From: Chloromonas sp. AAM2
Lineage: Eukaryota > Chlorophyta > Chlorophyceae > Chlamydomonadales > Chlamydomonadaceae
Direction: 5' to 3'
DNA: 17,893 nt
Assembly (NCBI GenBank): GCA_004335635.1
Contig: QAXH01001976.1
Span: 1 to 17,893 of the forward strand
The first letter of the stretch is position 1. The number at the start of each line of letters is the position of its first letter. This document shows, piece after piece, positions 15,501-17,893 of the stretch. The notes below the pieces were generated by a model, which saw only the letters and a program-made list of their open reading frames with translations, searched no databases and had not been told where the DNA came from. A program made the translations under genes and the position numbers.

Positions 15501-17575
15501 AGCTGAAAACTTGGAGAAGTGGAGCCAAGCGGCTGCGGCAGGCATGGCGCAGCGAGCTGACGTCATTGCAGGCCCATAGCGTTAAGCAGCCATGCACAGA
15601 TCAATCTGTACAAAGTATTTCTGACTTGCATGCAGTGCGAAGTTTCTAGTGCCGGACTTGAGTGCGGAAATGCAACGGAGCGGTTGGCTTCTAGTGAGCG
15701 CCATGCCCTTCAATGGGTGAGGGAGCCTGGCAAGGGACTGCCTTGTGCGTGCAGGCGGTATCTCCTGTCTGACTTTCGGCTTTCTTGTCAGACGTGCAGG
15801 GAACCTAGCTAGCCAGCAAACACGCAGTAGGTGTACATCTGATGTAGATACTCGCCACACATGACAATTCATTCTCGCCCTTACCTGCGTGTCGAGTGAC
15901 GAAATGTTACCCTTGTCCGCTTCAAAGACTATCTTCAAGCCCGTGTTGTTAAGTGGCGTAGGACTGGAAATTGCCACTGCCTGAGGTACTGGTCCACCAC
16001 CGTTTACAAACCCATGATGTAAGGACTTGAAGTCATCAATCGTCAAGTCGCCTGGGCTGGTACCTGACAGTCAAAGACCACAAAACGGTATGTGGGTGTG
16101 TACATTCATGCACGTCATTGCAGGACCTAAAGCCAACATGACAACTTGTTGATTGCATCCTTTCCATCTGCATATGCATATACATGTTGCAAAGTATCAA
16201 AGACGGTAACGTGGCATCTGCAGCAATGCATAGACAAGCGTGACCTATCACGTTCCTTTTTCAAGATATCACAGCGCTGATCAAGCGGGTGGGATGACAG
16301 CAGAAGCTATCAAGGTATAAGACTGGAACATGCCGAGCGTTCTTGAACCATTTAGGATGCACACACAAACCCAGGTGACGCAAAGCGCCAGAGAAGAGAG
16401 AAGTAGGGGATGCGGGAAGTGAACGTGTCTGTCGGGTGACTGCCGGCTGTTTGTCAGCACCATGGATTTGAATCGCGCATCGGCGACTTCTCTGTCCAGC
16501 TTTCTGTTGAGTGCCGGTCGGTATCGTGAACTGAATGCGGGCGTTTATAAGTCGTGCATCTGCGACACTTTACGCTCGGGTTGTTCGATTGCTAACAATC
16601 AAACGTTAGAGCCAACGAGGAATCTTCAAAGCATGGCCCTTAACAAGTCACCGACTTCCCACAGCACGCCTGCCAATGAATGACTAATGCAGGCTCAATG
16701 AAGCTAACTGACAGCAACAACTGACAGGCAACAAAGGCTGACAGACAGAAGAAAAGATGACCAAAAGCATAACAACTCCCAATATTCAAACACAAATAAC
16801 GTAACATGTAAAATGTAAAAAAAAGTCGCCACTTTGTTCCTGTGTGAAAGTGCATGGATCGCCCCTTATAACATCTGTTGGTGACAGCTGCTTTCAAAAC
16901 TCCTTCCTTGTTCGTACTGAAGCCACAGGATGTGATTTGAGGTTGGAGGCAAGACGTTGGTTTTCCAACCATAGCAATTATGTGCAACAACGGTCCGAAA
17001 TGAATGGTAAATACCGGTTCTCAATGGGCAAAGGCTGTTGGATGACAATGAATTACTTTGGATTACTGTAGTGGCAGCTTCCTGGCTTTCCTGATAGTAT
17101 GGGGGTGGTTTGCACATGGTGGCGCTTGATAGGCCACATTGTCTCTACAGGGTTCCCTTCTCTTCTCTGTAATGCACTGATCTGATCTGGAGTGAACGTC
17201 AGATTGCCAGCCACAAGTTGTGCCAGCTTTAGAATCCGAACAAAAGTCTTTTGCATTCCAGCCGCAACAGCTGCAACGAGAGTATATTTTTGATTGACTA
17301 CAGGCAGACACGTGCACGCACCCGCGCTCTCTCACCTCCTCGCAGATAGTTCGACAGGGCGGGCCAGGAGTTGGTGTCACACTTCAGTTTGCGCCAGTTG
17401 GCGTTGCTGGGGGAAATGCGGAAGCAGGTCTTTTGGTCACAGCCCAACTGCGTCCAGTCAGTCTTGACTGTGTCATTGCCCTCTGCTGTGCCCCAACTGA
17501 CGCCTGGCTGAATGCCGTACTTGGACTGGATATCCACACACGCGTTGGTCAGGGAGCGCTCGTAATCAAGCCAAC
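3347..17575 (-). CDS. Multi-exon receptor-like Ser/Thr (TKL-type) kinase with CBM3-like ectodomain, 5' end probably outside window
   Basis: This is one gene assembled from about 20 exons. The outer half carries an unrecognised Cys-containing region and a CBM3-like carbohydrate-binding domain. A single membrane helix follows at 11344-11418, then a basic juxtamembrane tail and a kinase domain at 8325-4445. The joins from 16063 to 10359, and separately from 8325 to 4445, all use GT donors and AG acceptors with matching phase. The kinase has the Gly loop, VAVK lysine, alpha-C Glu, HRDLKPQN, DFG, APE, DVYALG and the C-terminal CW/RP motif, so it should be active. HRDLKPQN with GTPQYMAPE indicates Ser/Thr specificity, and the CW...RP end is TKL-like. 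The resolved parts add up to roughly 1,700 residues. By family logic it would sit in the plasma membrane and signal on binding a wall or matrix glycan; that role is inferred. Exons at the far 5' end, in the juxtamembrane region and at the C-terminus are uncertain. The exons are listed separately. Confidence 0.85.
3554..4444. other. Last intron (891 bp) or alternative C-terminal coding extension
   Basis: If GTAAGC at 4444 is used this is intron. If not, the kinase frame reads on for about 145 codons (VSAHIFIQNPDRNANLVEP onward) to a stop at 4007. The extension has no recognised domain and few low-complexity tracts. Both outcomes are possible, including as alternative splicing. Confidence 0.45.
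4445..4570 (-). CDS. Kinase exon 6: C-lobe end (helices G-I)
   Basis: Acceptor ...GTTGCTGCAG, donor GAG|GTAAGC, phase 0. It encodes IILAVAIRGLRPSIPV, then DAPPALRLLIQSCWREN and PKARPPVHE. The A-V-x-x-G-x-RP-x-IP and C-W-x-x-x-P-x-x-RP motifs are the standard end of TKL and Tyr kinase domains; the final Arg forms the salt bridge to the APE Glu. The exon completes the kinase fold after the long insert. If the donor is not used, the frame stays open to 4007. Confidence 0.9.
4776..6458 (-). CDS. Kinase exon 5: activation loop, APE, helix F, then ~500-residue low-complexity insert
   Basis: A single 561-codon exon, acceptor ...GTTGCATACAG, donor CAG|GTGGGT, phase 0. The first ~57 residues carry the activation segment (ISVTEQGGTPQYMAPEQF), DVYALGCIMYETLSG (helix F) and the PW of subdomain X. 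A poly-Pro tract (PYPPPPPPPQPF) then opens about 500 residues rich in Ser, Gln, Pro, Ala and His, with no recognisable domain. The kinase fold resumes in the next exon, so this is an insert between the PW motif and helix G. It ends with a more ordered stretch (ALPAISGSLTDFEAGVLAGM). The large antisense open frames here are shadows of this GC-rich, repetitive coding sequence. Confidence 0.9.
6459..6778. other. Intron (320 bp)
   Basis: Separates the DFG exon from the activation-loop exon (GTGAGG donor, ...TTGCATACAG acceptor, minus sense). It is A/T- and purine-rich in part, around 6500-6540. I see no other feature. Confidence 0.75.
6779..6913 (-). CDS. Kinase exon 4: catalytic loop and DFG
   Basis: Acceptor ...CGTCACCGCAG, donor AAG|GTGAGG, phase 0. 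It encodes VSCDIASGLAVLHAGG, then VIHRDLKPQNVLMVGG and IAKIADFGISKFK. HRDLKPQN is the catalytic loop, with the base Asp and a Lys that marks Ser/Thr rather than Tyr kinases; DFG is the Mg-binding motif. All residues needed for catalysis are intact. Confidence 0.95.
7130..7222 (-). CDS. Kinase exon 3: hinge and alpha-D
   Basis: Acceptor ...CTCAACTGCAG, donor AAG|GTGAGT, phase 0. It encodes VALIMELADCNLTQRLHG, then AHQPPMSMMEILK. This is beta-5, the gatekeeper/hinge (IMELADCNL) and helix D, followed by the start of helix E. The hydrophobic-x-E-hydrophobic hinge is typical of protein kinases. It joins cleanly to the insert-bearing exon before it and the catalytic-loop exon after it. Confidence 0.9.
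7468..8022 (-). CDS. Kinase exon 2: alpha-C helix, beta-4, and long Gln/Ser/Ala-rich insert
   Basis: Acceptor ...CACAACCTGCAG, donor CAG|GTGTGG, phase 0. It begins TLVKEVEMTAHFRGCPHIIN then LLGACLG: the KEVEM glutamate pairs with the catalytic lysine and HIINLLGACLG is beta-4. Beta-5 is encoded by the next exon. Between them lie about 150 residues rich in Gln, Ser, Ala, Pro and Arg (for example GQQPQGPQQEQSSPTAASPA). Most kinases have only a few residues here. The insert is in frame and reaches the donor without a stop, so it appears genuinely translated, but transcript evidence is needed. Confidence 0.85.
8173..8325 (-). CDS. Kinase exon 1: glycine loop and ATP-anchoring lysine
   Basis: Acceptor ...GCTGCTTCACAG, donor CAG|GTGAGC, phase 0 at both ends. 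It encodes VELNVDYEAEVAPYLGK, then the nucleotide-binding loop LIGVGGYGRVYQAVW and RGTQVAVKIMACEG. The G-x-G-x-x-G loop and the VAVK lysine (which anchors ATP phosphates) are intact. The E-x-E-x-APYLGKLIG approach to the loop is typical of the N-lobe start of TKL kinases. This exon fixes the beginning of the kinase domain. Confidence 0.93.
8326..10358. other. Unresolved intron region(s) between juxtamembrane and kinase
   Basis: About 2 kb of minus-strand intron that probably contains one or two further exons. Candidates are 8978-9148 and the open frame near 9970-10240. It also holds a 21-bp tandem duplication near 8799-8836 (unit GTTCAAGTTGTCTAAG plus five bases), a perfect 16-bp palindrome at 9823-9838, and clustered CTAC/GTAG words at 8596-8660 and 9780-9838. 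Confidence 0.45.
8978..9148 (-). CDS. Possible juxtamembrane exon upstream of kinase (boundaries unresolved)
   Basis: An acceptor-like ...AGCTTTTCAG at the right end precedes an open frame reading HIRRPAGVDAAPNGPVAL, then STAGGVHGQQAQGS and LIELRERTARPPIATG. The Gly/Ala/Gln composition resembles this gene's confirmed low-complexity stretches, and LIELRERTARPP could be a helix leading into the kinase. I see no good donor with a phase that joins the kinase exon at 8325; the best, ACGG|GTTGCA, leaves one base while the next exon needs phase 0. Treat it as a candidate only. Confidence 0.3.
   Translation of the reverse strand, partial: QHIRRPAGVDAAPNGPVALTSTAGGVHGQQAQGSLIELRERTARPPIATGCSWLYI
10359..10466 (-). 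CDS. Possible juxtamembrane exon (weakly supported)
   Basis: Acceptor ...TTCGGCTGCACAG and donor CAG|GTGCGC bracket 108 bases whose phase matches the preceding exon's two-base end. In that phase it reads RQCTTWTGTLAATTAGIWPS then SYEPPAGVAHLLPAP. The composition is unremarkable and no family is recognised. A second frame is also open, so the evidence is only the splice pair and phase. Confidence 0.35.
10686..10960 (-). CDS. Cytoplasmic juxtamembrane exon
   Basis: Acceptor ...GCTGCGCAG, donor GG|GTAAGT (a near-consensus donor). It encodes EDKDWLENAPSLWDYKYPTM, then PAFIDDGCDWLLGAGSEYEA and a Ser/Thr-rich part ending GERLVIAG. The frame is open for the full 91 codons and the other two frames contain stops before the donor. 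I recognise no domain. It probably links the membrane helix to the kinase; the acidic, Tyr/Trp-rich start could be a docking or phosphorylation region (inference). The 122-bp intron before it is short for this gene. Confidence 0.6.
11083..11604 (-). CDS. Cys-rich stalk, transmembrane helix and basic juxtamembrane tail
   Basis: Acceptor ...GGCATGCAG, phase 0. The exon starts RCSVAMAYCCQAGSNASAGN, an extracellular Cys cluster with an NAS site, then NWEAAWQSDYNSL and VDPVVIPQGGENSS. A single strongly hydrophobic helix of about 25 residues follows (KVVGIVVGVVMGVVALLLGV onward, 11344-11418). Next comes a basic stop-transfer run (RRRLRGRRHR), placing the downstream part in the cytoplasm. The tail continues with a Pro/Asp-rich stretch and KARQGDDRTYLDMALL. 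The favoured donor is TTG|GTGGAAG at 11082, phase 0; reading on would reach a stop at 11026. The topology (Cys-rich outside, Arg-rich inside) fits a type I receptor. Confidence 0.8.
11761..11841 (-). CDS. Extracellular stalk exon (Thr/Ser-rich)
   Basis: A 27-codon phase-0 exon, acceptor ...CTTGCCCTGCAG, donor CAG|GTACGG. It encodes APPELTTRTNTSSSPGIICG then EPGTGVQ. The Pro/Thr/Ser start looks like an O-glycosylated linker after the carbohydrate-binding domain, and the Cys begins the Cys-rich juxtamembrane stalk continued in the next exon. Confidence 0.65.
11842..12382. other. Intron (541 bp)
   Basis: Lies between the last CBM3-like exon and the stalk exon, with GTAAAT donor and ...CCCTGCAG acceptor in minus-strand sense. 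I see no open frame of note, repeat or RNA in it. Confidence 0.6.
12383..12484 (-). CDS. CBM3-like domain, final exon (VLAWG motif)
   Basis: A 34-codon, phase-0 exon with acceptor ...GCTGCAAG and donor GAG|GTAAAT. It encodes VREHAQEPNPHI, then PAYVKGVLAWGTPP and a short KAGSVEQE linker. The last strand of CBM3 typically reads Y-x-N-G-V-L-V-W-G-x-E-P, and YVKGVLAWGTPP is a near match. With the DYSF and LQYWF motifs in correct order and spacing this gives three independent family hits in one spliced frame. Confidence 0.75.
12485..12821. other. Intron (337 bp)
   Basis: Lies between CBM3-like exon 5 and the final CBM3-like exon (GTGTGC donor, ...GCTGCAAG acceptor, minus sense). I see no other feature. 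Confidence 0.6.
12822..12906 (-). CDS. CBM3-like domain, exon 5 (DYSF motif)
   Basis: Acceptor ...TTTCACAG, donor CAG|GTGTGC. Joined to the previous exon it reads ASDRLDARQDYSFLDTP, then LLNNSSILEQDNQ. In CBM3 a D-W-S/x-x-x-x-Q-x-N-DYS-F/Y stretch is the family's most recognisable motif near the end of the domain. Here SD-6 residues-QDYSF occupies it, with the usual Trp replaced by Arg. An acceptor further upstream (CCACTAG) would break the phase, so this start is chosen. The exon ends in phase 0. Confidence 0.7.
13194..13346 (-). CDS. CBM3-like domain, exon 4
   Basis: Acceptor ...GTGTACAG, donor AG|GTGCGC. It encodes YVMNLGFSANAGYLVPSN, then LPGKSILAQALVKNASLPLL and a strand SEVAASISIEPA. 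The Y-V-x-L-x-F-S...G-x-L-x-P pattern is the CBM3 strand and turn that normally reads as Y-x-E-x-x-F followed by L-x-P-G. There is an insertion between it and the final strands compared with bacterial CBM3. NAS is a possible N-glycosylation site. Confidence 0.7.
13347..13745. other. Intron (399 bp) containing a 30-bp tandem array
   Basis: Lies between CBM3-like exons 3 and 4 (GTAAGT donor, ...GTGTACAG acceptor in minus sense). It contains the 30-bp tandem repeat at 13471-13590, listed separately. Confidence 0.6.
13471..13590. repeat. 30-bp tandem repeat, about 4 units (intronic)
   Basis: Units start at 13471, 13501, 13531 and 13561. Units 2 and 3 are identical for the first 26 bases (core TGACTGAGCACTCAGGGCGT). 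Unit 1 differs at a few positions, and unit 4 keeps only the CTCAGGG-GTAAG end. A partial further copy of GGAATGACAATCA follows. The array lies in an intron and so is not expected to be translated. Confidence 0.85.
13746..13835 (-). CDS. CBM3-like domain, exon 3
   Basis: A 90-base exon with acceptor ...GTTTGTAG and donor CA|GTAAGT, in matching phase. It encodes RCTNANEHQGGCAFLHATF then STGLPNVKGA. The two cysteines may pair with each other or with the Cys at the end of the previous exon. The N-V-K-G-A-(Q)-Y-V run into the next exon corresponds to the CBM3 segment that precedes the strand before the F-S turn. The exon is too short to stand out as an ORF and was found from splice sites and family expectation. 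Confidence 0.6.
13945..14088 (-). CDS. CBM3-like domain, exon 2 (Ser-rich loop)
   Basis: Acceptor ...GGGCATGCAG, donor TT|GTATGT. It completes the YWF motif with FDAPTRGAPS, then runs through a Ser/Asp/Thr-rich loop (STADSSSSSDVAVTDSTTAG) and ends FQPQQFKWRVRIDTIC. In CBM3 this place holds a variable loop and then an aromatic strand before a Cys; here W and C fall in the equivalent region. The phase (one base in, two out) agrees on both sides. The alternative donor CGA|GTACGC is out of phase with the next exon, so the longer form is preferred. Confidence 0.65.
14500..14654 (-). CDS. CBM3-like domain, exon 1 (first beta strands)
   Basis: Acceptor ...CTTACTCAG, donor TG|GTAAGG. It encodes VLLVKYEPLEYKSTAIPGQD, then ATQLIVNLTNPGSDKPVAL and HDIVLQYW. 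CBM3 domains begin with an L-x-V-x-Y strand, followed by a strand ending in an N-T/P-G-S turn, then x-V/I-x-L-x-x-V-x-x-R/Q-Y-W/Y-F. The segment NPGSDKPVALHDIVLQYW matches that pattern closely. The exon leaves two bases of the Trp codon, completed by the next exon to give YWF. This is one of the two segments that best identify the family. Confidence 0.75.
14655..15884. other. Large intron (1.2 kb)
   Basis: Bounded by GTAAGG on the right and ...TTACTCAG on the left (minus-strand sense). It contains a 127-codon plus-strand open frame at 14927-15310 and a 102-codon minus frame at 15258-15566. Neither resembles a family I know and neither has splice phases that fit the host gene. Otherwise I see nothing in it. 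Confidence 0.55.
15885..16063 (-). CDS. Ectodomain linker exon preceding CBM3-like domain
   Basis: Acceptor ...GACTGTCAG, donor CAG|GTAAGG. It encodes TSPGDLTIDDFKSLHHGFVNGG, then a Pro/Ser linker and a stretch containing GLKIVFEADKGNISSLDTQ. It enters needing two codon bases and leaves in phase 0, which fits directly to the next exon at 14654. NIS is a possible N-glycosylation site. I recognise no family; it may be the N-terminal edge of the carbohydrate-binding domain or a separate small beta module. The phase agreement with the exon 1.2 kb downstream supports it as real coding sequence. Confidence 0.65.
16064..17148. other. Intronic region, possibly hiding one small exon
   Basis: About 1.1 kb separates two ectodomain exons. 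I found no further exon with clean splice sites and the phase (0 in, one base out) needed to link them. The open frames here (for example 16462-16683 plus and 16640-16990 minus) have low-complexity or hydrophobic compositions with no family resemblance and look like chance. The left end of the intron is the acceptor ...GACTGTCAG before 16063. Confidence 0.5.
17149..17270 (-). CDS. Probable ectodomain exon (helical, hydrophobic), 3' boundary unresolved
   Basis: Acceptor ...CTCGTTGCAG fits the one-base phase left by the preceding exon. The frame reads VAAGMQKTFVRILKLAQLV then AGNLTFTPDQISALQ, a plausible amphipathic helix followed by a loop with a potential N-glycosylation site (NLT). A donor CCT|GTAGAG at 17148 would end the exon in phase 0. 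The next well-supported exon (start 16063) needs a one-base phase, so either another exon lies between them, a different donor is used, or this exon is skipped. The open frame continues to 17053 without settling the choice. Confidence 0.5.
17336..17575 (-). CDS. Ectodomain exon, Cys-containing region of unrecognised family
   Basis: The exon is bounded by acceptor ...TCACAG and donor GTGAG. It enters with two bases of a codon and leaves with one. It encodes about 80 residues starting GWLDYERSLTNACVDIQ, followed by KYGIQPGVSWGTA, a DWTQLGCDQKTCF stretch, KLKCDTNSW and LSNYL. Four cysteines, one Trp in each of the SWG and DW motifs and a spacing like a small secreted domain suggest an extracellular disulfide-bonded module. 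I do not recognise the family. The frame is open across the whole exon and both splice sites are clean. An upstream exon ending with a single codon base must exist, probably to the right of 17576 or outside the window. Confidence 0.65.
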
Positions 17576-17893
17576 CTGTGACGCAAAGCAGCAGGCGCTT
17601 CCATAAGCAATCGGATTGGGAGAAAGAGCTTCTGAGGCAGCTGTCGTGTTTTGGGGGAGGCTGTGGCACTCAAGCCAACAGGCATGCAAAGTACCAGGGG
17701 CTGTGATGTGCAGTGTTGTGTGGAGTGCTTTACATGACACTGTTCCGTGAAGAATGTTGAGAGCACTCCAAACCCTGACGCAGGTGTAAGACACAGGGGC
17801 ACAGATGAAAGTACCAATCCAGATCTCAAAAGTGCATCAATTCGTCTTCAGTGCATGCTGTTGGCACTGCATCTTTCACCAAGCTAGGCATGT
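17576..17893. other. Probable 5'-ward intron of the receptor kinase gene
   Basis: Upstream (minus sense) of the first visible exon, with acceptor ...GCTTTGCGTCACAG. No exon with a one-base end phase can be identified confidently, and no signal peptide is visible. The gene's start codon and secretion signal are expected further right, outside the window. Confidence 0.5.

Noticed and set aside
16462..16683. 73-codon plus-strand open frame starting with a good ATG context
   Set aside because: It is intronic, short, of unremarkable composition, and has no splice or family support.

Overview
The window reads as nuclear DNA of a eukaryote, most likely a green alga (Chlorophyta). This is inferred from base composition near 50% GC, from one gene broken into many short exons by GT-AG introns, and from long Gln/Ser/Ala/Pro-rich inserts inside a kinase domain, a style common in chlorophyte kinases. 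I saw no operons, bacterial-type genes, tRNA, rRNA or CRISPR array. The species cannot be named from the sequence.

Nearly everything from about 3.3 kb to the right edge belongs to one large minus-strand gene. Its 5' end appears to lie beyond the right edge. I rebuilt it by splicing compatible frames across GT/AG boundaries and checking intron phase at each join. From right to left it encodes: a Cys-containing ectodomain start of unrecognised family (17336-17575 and about 17149-17270); a linker (15885-16063); a domain over six consecutive phase-compatible exons (14654 down to 12383) that matches the family 3 carbohydrate-binding module (CBM3) pattern; a Cys-rich stalk; one transmembrane helix (11344-11418); a basic juxtamembrane tail; and a Ser/Thr kinase of the tyrosine-kinase-like (TKL/Raf-like) type. 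All catalytic kinase motifs are present. The architecture is a receptor-like kinase whose outside face looks built to bind a crystalline or insoluble polysaccharide, and so is a candidate cell-wall or algal-matrix sensor.

The kinase is unusual in carrying two long low-complexity inserts, about 150 residues between beta-4 and beta-5 and about 500 residues between the PW motif after helix F and helix G. Both sit at the 3' end of their exons.

Three parts of the gene model are unresolved: the joining of the second ectodomain exon to the next (17148-16064), the juxtamembrane exons between the transmembrane exon and the kinase (10358-8326), and the C-terminal end (4444-3347 versus read-through to 4007).

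The left 3.3 kb holds no gene I can recognise. It contains a repeat cluster: three ungapped 47-bp copies of one dispersed repeat (one inverted), a second diverged repeat pair, a 4 x 30-bp tandem array, and a 108-codon minus-strand ORF that starts in one of the repeat copies. A second 30-bp tandem array sits in an intron of the CBM3 region.
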